From NCBI RefSeq assembly GCF_040905785.1, contig NZ_JBBDQW010000089.1, positions 1 to 64,000 of the forward strand: DNA of 64,000 nucleotides, written 5' to 3'. The translations under genes and the position numbers were made by a program. How positions within the stretch are numbered: position 1 is the first letter of the stretch; every line of letters starts with the position of its first letter. The DNA is from Tistlia sp040905785 (GTDB lineage: Bacteria > Pseudomonadota > Alphaproteobacteria > Kiloniellales > DSM-21159). A model generated the notes under the pieces. That model was not told where the DNA came from. It saw only the letters and a list, made by a program, of their open reading frames with translations, and made no database searches. This document shows positions 38,758-49,337 of the stretch, piece by piece.

Positions 38758-39681
38758 ATGGCTGAAATCACGGCCGCGCTGGTCAAGGAGCTGCGCGACA
38801 AGACCGGGGCCGGCATGATGGACTGCAAGAAGGCGCTCGGCGAGGCCGAGGGCGACATCGAGGGCGCCGTCGACTGGCTGCGCAAGAAGGGCCTGGCGGC
38901 CGCCGCCAAGAAGGCCGGCCGGACCGCGGCCGAAGGCCTGGTCGGCATCGCCGTCGAGGGCGGCCGCGGCGCCGTCGTCGAGGTCAACTCCGAGACCGAC
39001 TTCGTCGCGCGCAACGAGCAGTTCCAGGGCTTCGTCTCGGCGGTCACGCGCCTTGCGCTCGCGGGCGACGGCGAGCTCGAGAGCCTGAAGCAGGCGGCCT
39101 ACCCCGGCACCGGTCGCACGGTCGCCGAGGAGCTGACCCAGATGATCGCCACCATCGGCGAGAACATGGCGCTGCGCCGCGCGTCCCTGCTGGTCGCCGA
39201 GCCGGGCGTCGTCGCCGGCTACGTCCACAACCAGAGCGCCGAGGGCTTGGGCAAGATCGGCGTGCTGGTCGGCCTCAAGTCCGAGGGCGACGCCGAGAAG
39301 CTGGCGGCGCTCGGCAAGCAGCTGGCCATGCACGTCGCGGCGGCCAACCCGCTGGCGCTCGACCGCGACGACGTCGACGCCTCGCAGCTCGACCGCGAGC
39401 GCGAGGTGCTGGCCGATCAGGCCCGCGCTTCCGGCAAGGCCGAGGAGATCATCGCCAAGATGGTCGAGGGCCGGCTGCGGAAGTTCTACGAGGACAACTG
39501 CCTGGTCGAGCAGGTCTTCGTGATCGACGGCGAGACCAAGATCGCGAAGGTCCTCGAGGCGGCGGCGAAGGAGGTCGGCGCCCCGGTGACGCTGACCGGC
39601 TTCCGGCGCTTCCAGCTCGGCGAGGGCATCGAGAAGGAAGAGAGCGACTTTGCGGCGGAGGTCGCGGCCGCCCGCGGCTGA
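38758..39681 (+). CDS. tsf: Elongation factor Ts
   Basis: Encodes 307 aa. EF-Ts exchanges GDP for GTP on EF-Tu. The N-terminal UBA-like domain with VKELRDKTGAGMMDCKKAL (residues about 9-27) is diagnostic, followed by the VEVNSETDFVARN core motif. Length and domain order are normal. A GAAGGAAAG ribosome site precedes the ATG. Confidence 0.97.
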   Translation: MAEITAALVKELRDKTGAGMMDCKKALGEAEGDIEGAVDWLRKKGLAAAAKKAGRTAAEGLVGIAVEGGRGAVVEVNSETDFVARNEQFQGFVSAVTRLALAGDGELESLKQAAYPGTGRTVAEELTQMIATIGENMALRRASLLVAEPGVVAGYVHNQSAEGLGKIGVLVGLKSEGDAEKLAALGKQLAMHVAAANPLALDRDDVDASQLDREREVLADQARASGKAEEIIAKMVEGRLRKFYEDNCLVEQVFVIDGETKIAKVLEAAAKEVGAPVTLTGFRRFQLGEGIEKEESDFAAEVAAARG

Positions 39682-39761
39682 CGACCGTCGGTTCTTGAAA
39701 TAGCGCGCGCGGGCGGCGGCCGAGGGCCGGGCACCCGCGCGGCGTCGGGCGGGGAAGACGC

Positions 39762-40505
39762 ATGGCCGAGGCGCCGCGCTACAAGCGCATCCTCCTGAAG
39801 GTCTCCGGCGAGGCCCTGATGGGCGATGCCGAGTTCGGCCTGGACGACGCCACCGTCAGCCGCATCGCCGAGGAGGTCGAGACCGTCCGAGCCATGGGCG
39901 TCGAGGTCTGCCTGGTGATCGGTGGCGGCAACATCTATCGCGGCCTGGCCGGTGCCGCCCACGGCATGGACCGCACGGCGGCCGACTACATGGGCATGCT
40001 GGCCACGGTCATAAACTGCCTGGCCCTGCAGAACGCCCTGGAGCGGCGCGGCGTCGATACCCGCGTGCAGTCGGCGATCACCATGGTGCGGGTCTGCGAG
40101 CCCTATATCCGTCGGCGCGCGCTGCGCCACCTCGAGAAGGGGCGGGTGGTGATCTTCGCCGCCGGCACCGGCAACCCCTTCTTCACCACCGACACCGCCG
40201 CCGCGCTGCGCGCCTCCGAGATGGACTGCGACGCCCTGATGAAGGGCACCAAGGTCGACGGCGTCTACGACGCCGACCCGATGAAGGTTCCCGACGCCAA
40301 GCGCTTCGAGCGGCTGACATACCGCGAGGTGCTGACGCGCGACCTCGGGGTCATGGACCAGGCCGCCATTTCTCTGGCGAAGGACAATCACATTCCGATA
40401 CTAGTCTTTTCGATCGTCGAGCCAGGCGCTTTGGCCGCCACGGTGACCGGCGAGGGGAAGTTCACTGTTGTCGATGACGGGAAGCAGCCATGGCCGACAG
40501 CCTGA
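39762..40505 (+). CDS. pyrH: UMP kinase
   Basis: Encodes 247 aa of the amino-acid kinase fold. It phosphorylates UMP to UDP for pyrimidine nucleotide synthesis. KRILLKVSGEALMG at the start, VIGGGNIYRG, and FAAGTGNPFFTTDTAA are family hallmarks. It follows tsf by 80 nt and overlaps frr by 16 nt. Confidence 0.97.
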   Translation: MAEAPRYKRILLKVSGEALMGDAEFGLDDATVSRIAEEVETVRAMGVEVCLVIGGGNIYRGLAGAAHGMDRTAADYMGMLATVINCLALQNALERRGVDTRVQSAITMVRVCEPYIRRRALRHLEKGRVVIFAAGTGNPFFTTDTAAALRASEMDCDALMKGTKVDGVYDADPMKVPDAKRFERLTYREVLTRDLGVMDQAAISLAKDNHIPILVFSIVEPGALAATVTGEGKFTVVDDGKQPWPTA

Positions 40506-41047
40506 TCAAGGATATCGAGAAGCGCATGGACGGCGCCGTCGAGGCGGTCAGGAAGGAATTCGTCGGCCTGCGCACCGGGCGCGCCTCCGCGGGACTGCTC
40601 GAACCGATCATGGTCGACGCCTACGGCGCCGCCATGCCGCTCAACCAGGTCGCTTCGATCTCGGTGCCCGAGCCGCGCATGATCGTGGTCTCCGTCTGGG
40701 ACCGCAAGCTGTCGGGGCCGACCGAGAAGGCGATCCGCGAATCCGGCCTGGGGCTGAACCCGGCGAGCGAGGGCGCGACCATCCGGGTGCCGATCCCGCC
40801 GCTGTCCGAGGAGCGCCGCCAAGAGCTGGTCAAGGTCGCCGGCAAGTACGCCGAGCACGGCAAGGTCGCCGTACGCAACGTCCGCCGGGACGGCATGGAA
40901 TCGCTGAAGAAGCTCGAGAAGGACCACGAGATATCCGAGGACGAGCAGCGCCGGCGGAGCGATGAGATTCAGAAGCTGACCGACCGCCATGTCCAGCTGA
41001 TCGACGACGCCTTCGCCGCCAAGCAGGCGGAGATCATGCAGGTTTGA
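40490..41047 (+). CDS. frr: Ribosome recycling factor
   Basis: Encodes 185 aa, the standard RRF length. With EF-G it splits the post-termination ribosome. The LRTGRAS motif near residues 28-34, PYDVD-equivalent region and the C-terminal coiled coil (KKLEKDHEISEDEQRR) are present. Its start lies inside pyrH, 16 nt before the pyrH stop, so the two are translationally linked. Confidence 0.97.
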   Translation: MADSLIKDIEKRMDGAVEAVRKEFVGLRTGRASAGLLEPIMVDAYGAAMPLNQVASISVPEPRMIVVSVWDRKLSGPTEKAIRESGLGLNPASEGATIRVPIPPLSEERRQELVKVAGKYAEHGKVAVRNVRRDGMESLKKLEKDHEISEDEQRRRSDEIQKLTDRHVQLIDDAFAAKQAEIMQV

Positions 41048-41087
41048 AGCCTGCAGCAGCCGCGTCGGACCCGGGGGCGACAAGACG

Positions 41088-41813
<726 letters not shown>

Positions 41814-41829
41814 CCGGCCGCGGCGGCCG

Positions 41830-42708
41830 ATGATGGCCAGGGTCGTCTCGTCCCTGGTCCTCGGGCCGATCGTGCTGCTCGCCATCTACCTCGGTCCGCC
41901 GGCCAGCGACGGCCTGCTGATCGCCGCCGCCGCCGTTCTGGCCTGGGAGTGGGGCCGCGTCTGCGGCCGCCAGCGCGGCTTCGGGCTGGCCGAAGGCACC
42001 CTGGTCGCGGCCAGCGCCGCGACGCTCGGTGCCGGCGCCGTCGCCGGCATCCAGATCGCCTGCGTCGCCGCCGTCCTCGGCGCGCTGCTCAGCCTGCTGG
42101 CCGCGACGTGGGACGGGCGCCGCCCCGCTTCGCGCGAGCGAGACGGCGCAGGCCGGCTGCCGGCCGACCGCCTGGTCCTCTGGTTCGGCTTCGGCCTCTT
42201 CTACGTCGCCCTGCCGCTCTTGGCCCTGCAGTGGCTGCGGGGCCCGGCAGGAACGGGCGGTGCGGCAGCGGCAGGCGCCGGGGCGTCCGCCGGGGGCCTC
42301 GAGGTGCTACGTCTGTTCTGGCTGATCGGCCTGGTCTGGGCGACGGACATCGGCGCTTTCTTCGTCGGGAGCACCCTGCGGGGGCCGAAGCTCTGGCCAC
42401 GGATCAGCCCGAACAAAACCTGGTCGGGCATGGTCGGCGGCCTGGCGGCGGCCGGCCTGCTCGGCGCCGGCTTCGCGATCGCCGCGGCGCCCGAGGCGCT
42501 GTGGGCCCTGGTGGTGCTGAGCGTGCTGCTGTCGCTGGTCGCCCAGGCCGGCGACTTCTTCGAGTCGGGGGTCAAGCGCCACTTCGGCGCCAAGGACGCG
42601 AGCGGCCTGATTCCGGGCCACGGCGGACTGCTCGACCGCGTCGACGGGCTGCTCGCCGCAACCCTGGCCCTTGCCTTCCTGGCATGGCTGGGCAAGTCTC
42701 CTCTCTGA
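41830..42708 (+). CDS. cdsA: Phosphatidate cytidylyltransferase
   Basis: Encodes 292 aa with about eight membrane segments. It makes CDP-diacylglycerol from phosphatidic acid and CTP, the branch point for all phospholipids. The C-terminal signature S-x3-R-x4-KD...PGHGG-x2-DR-x-D is visible as SGVKRHFGAKD and IPGHGGLLDRVDG. The ATG at 41830 is used; an in-frame start at 41791 would overlap uppS by 23 nt. A Gly/Ala-rich loop (about residues 141-157) is probably a variable insertion. The stop overlaps the dxr start (TGATG). Confidence 0.93.
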   Translation: MMARVVSSLVLGPIVLLAIYLGPPASDGLLIAAAAVLAWEWGRVCGRQRGFGLAEGTLVAASAATLGAGAVAGIQIACVAAVLGALLSLLAATWDGRRPASRERDGAGRLPADRLVLWFGFGLFYVALPLLALQWLRGPAGTGGAAAAGAGASAGGLEVLRLFWLIGLVWATDIGAFFVGSTLRGPKLWPRISPNKTWSGMVGGLAAAGLLGAGFAIAAAPEALWALVVLSVLLSLVAQAGDFFESGVKRHFGAKDASGLIPGHGGLLDRVDGLLAATLALAFLAWLGKSPL

Positions 42709-43901
42709 TGTCCCTGTCCGAAAACTTGGCCAATGCCCTTGGCGCGCCGCGGCGGATCGCTGTCCTCGGCGCCACCGGCTCGATCGGCTGCAGCACGCTC
42801 GACCTGATCGAGCGCAATCCCGGCCTGTTCGAGGTCGAGGCGCTGACCGCGAACCGCTCGGTCGCGGCGCTCGCGGAGCAGGCGCTCAGGGTCCGCCCAC
42901 GCTTCGTTGCGCTCGGCGAGGAGGCGGGCTACGCCGAGCTGAAGGCGGCGCTGTCCGGCAGCGGCATCGAGGTCGCCGCCGGCCCGCAGGCGCTGATCGA
43001 GGCGGCGGAACGGCCCTCGGACTTTGTCATGTCGGGCATCGTCGGTGCCGCGGGCCTGCCGCCGACGCTCGCCGCGGTGCGCCGGGGCGCGACCGTCGGC
43101 CTCGCCAACAAGGAGACCCTGGTCTGTGCCGGCGAGCTCATGACCGCCGAGGTCAGCCGCTGGGGCGCGACGCTGCTGCCGGTGGATTCCGAGCACAACG
43201 CGATCTTCCAGGTGCTCGACGCCGCGACTCCGGAAGCCGTCGAGAAGCTGATCCTGACCGCCTCGGGCGGGCCCTTCCGGACCTGCTCGCTGGACGAGAT
43301 GCGCGGCATGAAGCCGGCCCAGGCGGTCGCCCACCCCAACTGGTCGATGGGCGCCAAGATATCGGTCGATTCGGCGACCATGATGAACAAGGGCCTGGAG
43401 CTGATCGAGGCGCACCATCTGTTCGGCTTCGACGAGCAGCGCATCGACATCCTGGTGCACCCCCAGTCGGTGATCCACTCCCTGGTCGCCTACGTCGACG
43501 GCTCGGTGCTGGCGCAGCTCGGCCGCCCCGACATGCGCACCCCGATCGCCTATGCCCTGGCCTGGCCGAGGCGCATGTCCGCGCCGGTCGAGAAGCTCGA
43601 CCTGGCCGAGATCGCGACCCTGACCTTCGAGGCGCCCGACGCCCTGCGCTTCCCGGCGCTGCGCCTGGCCCGCGAGGCGCTGCGCCAGGGCGGCAGCGCG
43701 CCGGCCGTGCTGAACGCCGCCAACGAGGTCGCGGTCGCCGCCTTCCTGGACGACCGGATCGGCTTCCTGGCGATCGCCGAGGCCGTCGAGCGCACGCTGG
43801 AGCGCTACGCACCGACTCCGATCGAGGGGCTGCAGGCCATGTTCGACACCGACAGCGAAGCACGCCGCTGCGCTGCGGAGATCGTCGCGGCCCTGGCGTA
43901 G
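42708..43901 (+). CDS. dxr: 1-deoxy-D-xylulose 5-phosphate reductoisomerase
   Basis: Encodes 397 aa. It converts DXP to 2-C-methylerythritol 4-phosphate with NADPH, the committed MEP-pathway step that supplies isoprenoids to UppS. GATGSIG binds NADPH; NKETLVCAGEL, PVDSEHNAIFQ with the metal-binding Asp and Glu, ASGGPFR and HPNWSMGAKISVDSATMMN form the active site. The frame is open far upstream through cdsA, but the ATG at 42708, overlapping the cdsA stop, gives the normal length. Confidence 0.96.
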   Translation: MSLSENLANALGAPRRIAVLGATGSIGCSTLDLIERNPGLFEVEALTANRSVAALAEQALRVRPRFVALGEEAGYAELKAALSGSGIEVAAGPQALIEAAERPSDFVMSGIVGAAGLPPTLAAVRRGATVGLANKETLVCAGELMTAEVSRWGATLLPVDSEHNAIFQVLDAATPEAVEKLILTASGGPFRTCSLDEMRGMKPAQAVAHPNWSMGAKISVDSATMMNKGLELIEAHHLFGFDEQRIDILVHPQSVIHSLVAYVDGSVLAQLGRPDMRTPIAYALAWPRRMSAPVEKLDLAEIATLTFEAPDALRFPALRLAREALRQGGSAPAVLNAANEVAVAAFLDDRIGFLAIAEAVERTLERYAPTPIEGLQAMFDTDSEARRCAAEIVAALA

Positions 43902-44032
43902 CGCCCCTGGCCTAGGGGGAAGGGGCTGCGACGCCGCTGCCCTTGTCATTGCGGCGCCGACGCGCGATCTAACGGAACGTTCCCGCCGCACGCCCACCCC
44001 CGAGCCCGTCGCCACCGGAGAGACCGCCGCCC

Positions 44033-45244
44033 ATGGAGATCCTGTCCTTCCTGCCGCTCGACAGCCTGGAGTCGATCGCCGTCTCGGTGCTTGCCTTCCT
44101 GGTCATCCTGACCGTCCTGGTATTCGTCCACGAGCTCGGTCACTTCTGGGTGGCGCGCCGCTGCGGGGTCAAGTGCGAGGCCTTCTCGATCGGCTTCGGC
44201 CCGGAGCTGTTCGGCTGGAACGACAGCAAGGGCACGCGCTGGAAGTTCTCGGCCCTGCCGCTCGGCGGCTACGTCAAGATGTTCGGCGATGCCGATGTCA
44301 CCAGCCGGCCGGCGCCGGCGATCCAGGAGGCCGTCGAGGAGGCCACCGGGGGCGAGGAGGTCGCCGAGGGCGAGGAGACCGGCGACTGGGCCGGCGGCAA
44401 GGCACGGCCCCTGACCGCCGAGGAGCGCGCGGTCTCCTTCCACCACAAGTCGCTGTCGCGCCGGGTCGCGATCGTCGCCGCCGGGCCGGCGGCCAACTTC
44501 CTGTTCGCCATCGTCGTGATGACCGCCTTCTTCGTCTACCCCGGCCAGCCGACCACGCCGGCGCTGATCGGCGGCGTCGTCGAGGACAGCGCGGCGGCGG
44601 AGGCCGGCCTGCAGGCCGGCGACCGGGTCCTCGAGATCAACGGCAGCCGGATCGAGCGCTTCGAGCAGATCCAGCGGCTCGTACACCTGAACCTCGAGGC
44701 GCCGCTGGCGATGCTGGTCGAGCGCGACGGCAGGCCTGTCGAGCTGACCGCGACGCCGCAGATCGTCGTTCGCGAGGACGCCATGGGCAACGAGGTGCCG
44801 GTGCCGATGCTCGGCATCCAGGCCAGCGGCAGCGCCTTCGTTCCGCAGGGCCTGAGCGCGCCCTGGGCCGCGGTCGAGGAGACCGTGTCGCTGACCGGTG
44901 CCACGCTCCAGGCGGTCTGGCAGATGATCACCGGCACGCGCGGCACCGACGAGCTGGGCGGGCCGATTCGGATCGCCGAGATGTCGGGCCAGGTCGCCCA
45001 GACCGGCGTCATCTCGGTCGTCTGGTTCATGGCCGTGCTCTCGATCAACCTCGGCCTGATCAACCTGTTCCCGGTACCGATGCTGGACGGCGGGCACCTG
45101 CTGTTCTACGCCATCGAGGGCGCGCGCGGCCGGCCGCTCGGCGAGCGGGCGCAGGAGTACGGTTTCCGGATCGGCCTGGCGATGGTGCTCACCCTCTTCG
45201 TCTTCGTCACCTGGAACGACCTGTCGCGCCTCCTTGTTTTCTGA
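44033..45244 (+). CDS. rseP: Site-2 zinc metalloprotease RseP
   Basis: Encodes 403 aa. An intramembrane protease that performs the second cut of anti-sigma factors in envelope stress signalling. H33-E-x-x-H37 (HELGH) lies in the first membrane helix and the third zinc ligand region is NLFPVPMLDGGHL near residue 345. One PDZ domain is visible (about residues 180-260). A charged insertion (about 90-125, Glu-rich) precedes it. It sits between dxr and bamA as in most proteobacteria. Confidence 0.94.
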   Translation: MEILSFLPLDSLESIAVSVLAFLVILTVLVFVHELGHFWVARRCGVKCEAFSIGFGPELFGWNDSKGTRWKFSALPLGGYVKMFGDADVTSRPAPAIQEAVEEATGGEEVAEGEETGDWAGGKARPLTAEERAVSFHHKSLSRRVAIVAAGPAANFLFAIVVMTAFFVYPGQPTTPALIGGVVEDSAAAEAGLQAGDRVLEINGSRIERFEQIQRLVHLNLEAPLAMLVERDGRPVELTATPQIVVREDAMGNEVPVPMLGIQASGSAFVPQGLSAPWAAVEETVSLTGATLQAVWQMITGTRGTDELGGPIRIAEMSGQVAQTGVISVVWFMAVLSINLGLINLFPVPMLDGGHLLFYAIEGARGRPLGERAQEYGFRIGLAMVLTLFVFVTWNDLSRLLVF

Positions 45245-45300
45245 TATGCCGACTGACCGGACCGCGCGGGCCGGCTAGTTCGGCACGCGCGCGACGGAGC

Positions 45301-45328
45301 GAGCAACGGGCCGAGAGCAACGGGCCGA
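45301..45328. repeat. 14-bp tandem repeat upstream of bamA
   Basis: GAGCAACGGGCCGA occurs twice in direct succession (45301-45314, 45315-45328), followed by a degenerate third unit. It lies in the 121-155-nt gap between rseP and bamA. Confidence 0.8.
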
Positions 45329-45398
45329 GACAAACCAGTCGAGAGCGACAGGCGACGGAGCGGGCGTGTCGGCAGTGAGGGACCAGGGGGGAGAGGGT

Positions 45399-47702
45399 GT
45401 GTCTGCGAGATCGGTGAGGCGGGGCGCCGCTGTATTGTGCGGGCTCTTCGCCCTCTTCCTGCAGGCCTTCCTGGCCGTCGATCCCGTCTCGGCTCAGGAC
45501 GCCGTGCCGGCGGGTGGCGTGATGCGCGAGATTCGCATCGACGGCGCCCAGCGGGTCGATCCCGAGACCGTGCGCAGCTACATGCGCATCCAGCTCGGCG
45601 ATCCCTTCGACCCGATCGTGCTCGACGAGTCGCTGAAGAGCCTGTTCGAGACCGGCCTGTTCGCCGACGTGACCCTGGCCCGTCAGGGCGACACGCTGAT
45701 CGTCCGCGTCGTCGAAAACCCGGTCATCAACCGCATCGCCTTCGAGGGCAACCAGCGCATCGAGGACGAGGAGCTGGAGGGCGAGATCGAGCTGCGGCCG
45801 CGCGTCGTCTTCACCCGCACCAAGGCGCAGAACGACGTCCAGAGGATCCTCGAGCTCTATCGCCGCGAGGGCCGCTTCAACGCCACCGTCGAGCCGAAGA
45901 TCATCCAGCTCGAGCAGAACCGGGTCGACCTGGTCTTCGAGATCGACGAGGGCGCGGTGACCGAGATCTCCGCGATCAACTTCGTCGGCAACCGGGAGTT
46001 CTCGGACGGTACGCTGCGCGGCGAGCTCGTCACCAGCGAGACCGCCTGGTGGCGCTTCTTCACCTCGGCCGACGTCTACGACCCGGATCGACTGGCCTTC
46101 GACCGCGAGAACCTGCGGCGCTTCTATCTCTCAGAGGGCTTCGCCGACTTCCGCGTCGTCTCCACCATCGCCGAGCTCAGCCCCGACCGCTCGTCCTTCA
46201 TCATCACCTTCACGGTCGACGAGGGGCCGCGCTACCGCTTCGGCGCGATCGACATCAGCACGACTCTGAAGAACCTCGATCCCGAGGAGGTCCGCGACCT
46301 GGTCGAGACCGAGGAGGGCGAGTGGTACGACGCCGACCTGGTCGACGACACGGTCGACGCGCTGACCGAGGCGGTCGGCAACCTCGGCTACGCCTTCGTC
46401 GACATCCGCACGCAGATCGACCGCAACCGCGAGGAGCTGACGATCAGCCTGACCTACGAGATCCAGGAGGGTCCGAAGGTCTACGTCGAGCGCATCGACA
46501 TCGAGGGCAACGTGCGGACGCTCGACCGTGTGATCCGGCGCGAGTTCCGCCTGGTCGAGGGCGACGCCTTCAACGCCGCCAAGCTGCGCCGCTCGCGCGA
46601 GCGTGTCCAGAACCTCGAGTTCTTCCAGGCGGTCCAGGTCACCAACGAGCCGGGCAGCGCCGCCGACAAGACCGTGGTCAAGGTCGAGGTCGAGGAGGCC
46701 TCGACCGGTGAGGTTTCGCTCGGCGCCGGCGTCTCGACCTCGGTCGGACCGCTCGCCCGCATCCAGATCCGCGAGCGCAACCTGCTCGGCCGCGGCCAGG
46801 ACCTGCGGCTCGGCTTCCAGCTCTCGGGCATCTCTTCCCAGGTCGACCTCAGCTTCACCGAGCCCTACTTCATGGGCCGCGACGTCTCGGCGGGCGTCGA
46901 CCTGTTCCGCAATACCCTCGAGCGCGAGGAAAGCAGCTTCAACCAGAGGCGCCTGGGCGGCGCGCTACGCGGCGGCTACAATCTCACCGAGTACACGCGC
47001 AACATCTGGCGCTACCAGCTCGAGCGACGGACCATCGAGGACGTCAAGGACACCGCCGCCTTCGCGGTCAAGTCGGAAGAGGGCACGACCGTGCGCTCCG
47101 GCATCAACCAAGAGCTGATCTGGGATCGCACCGAGGGCGGCATCAATCCAAGCCGCGGCTTCCTGGTCAGCTACGAGGCCAACTTCACCGGCCTCGGCGG
47201 CGACGTCCGCTTCCTGCGCAACGAGCTGAAGGGCAATTACTACCACCCGCTGTTCGAAGACTTCACGCTCTTCGTCGGGGGCACTGTGGGTCACATGGAC
47301 GGGCTCGGGCAGGACACGCGCGTCTCCGACCGCTTCTTCCTGGGCGGCACGACCTTCCGCGGCTTCGAGTTCGGCGGCATCGGCCCGCGGGACATCGCCT
47401 CGGAGGACGCGATCGGCGGCAAGCAGTACTACAAGGGCACCGTGGAGCTGCGCTTCCCGCTCGGCTTCCAGGACGCGCTCGACGTGCAGGGGCGGTTCTT
47501 CATGGACGCCGGCGCCGTCTGGGGCTTCGACGGCGATACCGGATCGGTCGACGACTCGACGGCGCCGCGCCTGACGATCGGACCGGGCCTGGTCTGGAAC
47601 TCGCCGCTCGGACTGGTCGCCATCGACTTCGGCTTCCCGATCCTGAAGGAGGAATTCGACAAGACGCAGCTGCTGAACTTCAGCTTCGGCGTCCAGTTCT
47701 GA
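45399..47702 (+). CDS. bamA: Outer membrane assembly factor BamA
   Basis: Encodes about 767 aa. BamA inserts beta-barrel proteins into the outer membrane. A signal peptide (ending VSAQD) is followed by five POTRA domains (about residues 30-410) and a 16-strand barrel; the barrel's conserved RGF motif is in FLGGTTFRGFEFGG, and the protein ends in a Phe-rich beta-signal (NFSFGVQF). The GTG at 45399 gives a compact signal peptide and has a GGGGGAG site; an in-frame GTG at 45366 (778 aa) is the alternative. skp follows 2 nt after the stop. Confidence 0.95.
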   Translation: MSARSVRRGAAVLCGLFALFLQAFLAVDPVSAQDAVPAGGVMREIRIDGAQRVDPETVRSYMRIQLGDPFDPIVLDESLKSLFETGLFADVTLARQGDTLIVRVVENPVINRIAFEGNQRIEDEELEGEIELRPRVVFTRTKAQNDVQRILELYRREGRFNATVEPKIIQLEQNRVDLVFEIDEGAVTEISAINFVGNREFSDGTLRGELVTSETAWWRFFTSADVYDPDRLAFDRENLRRFYLSEGFADFRVVSTIAELSPDRSSFIITFTVDEGPRYRFGAIDISTTLKNLDPEEVRDLVETEEGEWYDADLVDDTVDALTEAVGNLGYAFVDIRTQIDRNREELTISLTYEIQEGPKVYVERIDIEGNVRTLDRVIRREFRLVEGDAFNAAKLRRSRERVQNLEFFQAVQVTNEPGSAADKTVVKVEVEEASTGEVSLGAGVSTSVGPLARIQIRERNLLGRGQDLRLGFQLSGISSQVDLSFTEPYFMGRDVSAGVDLFRNTLEREESSFNQRRLGGALRGGYNLTEYTRNIWRYQLERRTIEDVKDTAAFAVKSEEGTTVRSGINQELIWDRTEGGINPSRGFLVSYEANFTGLGGDVRFLRNELKGNYYHPLFEDFTLFVGGTVGHMDGLGQDTRVSDRFFLGGTTFRGFEFGGIGPRDIASEDAIGGKQYYKGTVELRFPLGFQDALDVQGRFFMDAGAVWGFDGDTGSVDDSTAPRLTIGPGLVWNSPLGLVAIDFGFPILKEEFDKTQLLNFSFGVQF

Positions 47703-47704
47703 GC

Positions 47705-48295
47705 ATGGGCCGGTGTCGCCGTCCCGCGGGCGCCGCCCTGGCCGCGCTGCTGCTGGCGGCTCTGGTCGTCCCCCTGGCCGCCCTGACAGCGGCGGGACCG
47801 GCGGCGGCCCAGCGCGACGGCCCGCCGGCGGTCGCGGGCATCATGATCGTCGATTCACAGCGCATCCTGCGCGAGGCGAACGCGGTCAAGGGGCTGCAGG
47901 CCGGCCTGGAGGCCGAGCGCGACGCTTTCCGCGACGAGCTGCGCCAGCACGAAGCCGAGCTGCGCGATGACGACGCCGCCCTGACCCGCGAGCGCAGCAG
48001 CCTCAGCAACGAGCAGTACCTGCAGCGCCGCCGCGAGCTCGAGCAGCGCTTCGCGGGCTTCCAGAGCGAGATCGCCGAGCGCCGGCGCGCCCTGGAGGGC
48101 CGCTTCACGCAGGGCATGAGGGCGATCGAGGCGCATCTGCTGGAGATCGTCGGCGCGCTTGCCAAGGAGCGCGGCATCGACCTCGTGCTGCCGAAGAGCG
48201 CGGTGCTGCTCGCAGACCCAAGCTACGAGGTCACCGACGAGGTGATGCAACGGCTCAACCTGACGCTGCCGCGCGTGGTCACGCCGGAGGAGTAG
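47705..48295 (+). CDS. skp: Periplasmic chaperone Skp/OmpH
   Basis: Encodes 196 aa. A signal peptide (about residues 1-36, ending AAAQ) is followed by an IMIVDSQRILREA strand and a long charged coiled coil (about 62-150), the tentacle structure of Skp, then a return strand (IDLVLPKSAVLL). It carries unfolded outer-membrane proteins to BamA, encoded just upstream. lpxD starts 1 nt after the stop. Confidence 0.9.
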   Translation: MGRCRRPAGAALAALLLAALVVPLAALTAAGPAAAQRDGPPAVAGIMIVDSQRILREANAVKGLQAGLEAERDAFRDELRQHEAELRDDDAALTRERSSLSNEQYLQRRRELEQRFAGFQSEIAERRRALEGRFTQGMRAIEAHLLEIVGALAKERGIDLVLPKSAVLLADPSYEVTDEVMQRLNLTLPRVVTPEE

Positions 48296-48296
48296 C

Positions 48297-49337
48297 ATGG
48301 CCGACCCCCGTTTCTTCCAGTGTGCCGGGCCTCTGGGCCTCGGGCGCATCGCCGAGATCGCCGGTGCCGAGATCGACGACTCCCGGGCCGGGGACGCGGA
48401 CGCCGAGCGGCCGTTCGAGGACGTGGCGCCGCTCGATACGGCCGGCCCCCGCGACATCGCCTTCCTGGACAACCGGCGCTACCTGCCGGCCTTCGGGTCG
48501 AGCAGCGCCGGCGCCTGCATCGTCGCCGCGGAGCACGCCGCGCGCGCGCCGGAGGGTATGATCCTCCTGGTCACGGCCACGCCCTACACGGCCTACGCCC
48601 GCGTCGCGGCAGCCTTCTATCCGAATCCGCAGACGCCGGCCGGCGTCCATCCCACCGCCCTGGTCGACCCCAGCGCGCGGATCGGCGCCGACGCCCATGT
48701 CGGCGCCTTCGCGACGGTCGGCGCGCGGGCCGAGCTCGGCGACGGCGCGGTCGTCCACGACCACTGCTCGATCGGCAGCGGCGTCGTCGTCGGCGCCGGC
48801 ACCGAGATCATGAGCCACGCTTCGCTCAGCCACTGCCTCATCGGCCGCCACTGCCTGATCCACGCCGGGGCACGGATCGGCAACCGCGGCTTCGGCTTCG
48901 CCCTCGACCCCAAGGGCTACGTCGACGTCCCGCAGCTCGGCCGCGTCCTCGTCGAGGACGGCGTCGAGATCGGCGCCAACGTGACGATCGACCGCGGCGC
49001 GGGGCCCGACACCTTCATCGGCGCCGGCTCGAAGATCGACAATCTGGTCCAGCTCGGCCATAACGTCAGCCTGGGTCGCGGCTGCGTCCTGGTCGCCCAG
49101 TCCGGCGTCGCTGGCTCTTCGAAGCTGGAGGATTTCGTGATGATTGGGGCCCAGGGCGGCGTCGGAGGCCACCTGACGATGCACAAGGGCTCGCGGCTCG
49201 CTGGCAAGAGCGGCCTCATGACAGACGTGCCGGCAGGCGAGACCGTCGGCGGCTTGCCGGCAATGCCGCTGAGGGACTATTTCCGCCTGGTCGCGATGTG
49301 GAAGCGCCAGTTGAAGGACGCGGGCAAGAAGAAATGA
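48297..49337 (+). CDS. lpxD: UDP-3-O-acylglucosamine N-acyltransferase
   Basis: Encodes 346 aa. It adds the second 3-hydroxyacyl chain in lipid A synthesis. The N-terminal uridine-binding domain is followed by a left-handed beta helix of hexapeptide repeats (about 115-300). The catalytic His lies in IDNLVQLGHNVSLG. The C-terminal helix is normal. It overlaps fabZ by 4 nt (ATGA). Confidence 0.96.
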   Translation: MADPRFFQCAGPLGLGRIAEIAGAEIDDSRAGDADAERPFEDVAPLDTAGPRDIAFLDNRRYLPAFGSSSAGACIVAAEHAARAPEGMILLVTATPYTAYARVAAAFYPNPQTPAGVHPTALVDPSARIGADAHVGAFATVGARAELGDGAVVHDHCSIGSGVVVGAGTEIMSHASLSHCLIGRHCLIHAGARIGNRGFGFALDPKGYVDVPQLGRVLVEDGVEIGANVTIDRGAGPDTFIGAGSKIDNLVQLGHNVSLGRGCVLVAQSGVAGSSKLEDFVMIGAQGGVGGHLTMHKGSRLAGKSGLMTDVPAGETVGGLPAMPLRDYFRLVAMWKRQLKDAGKKK

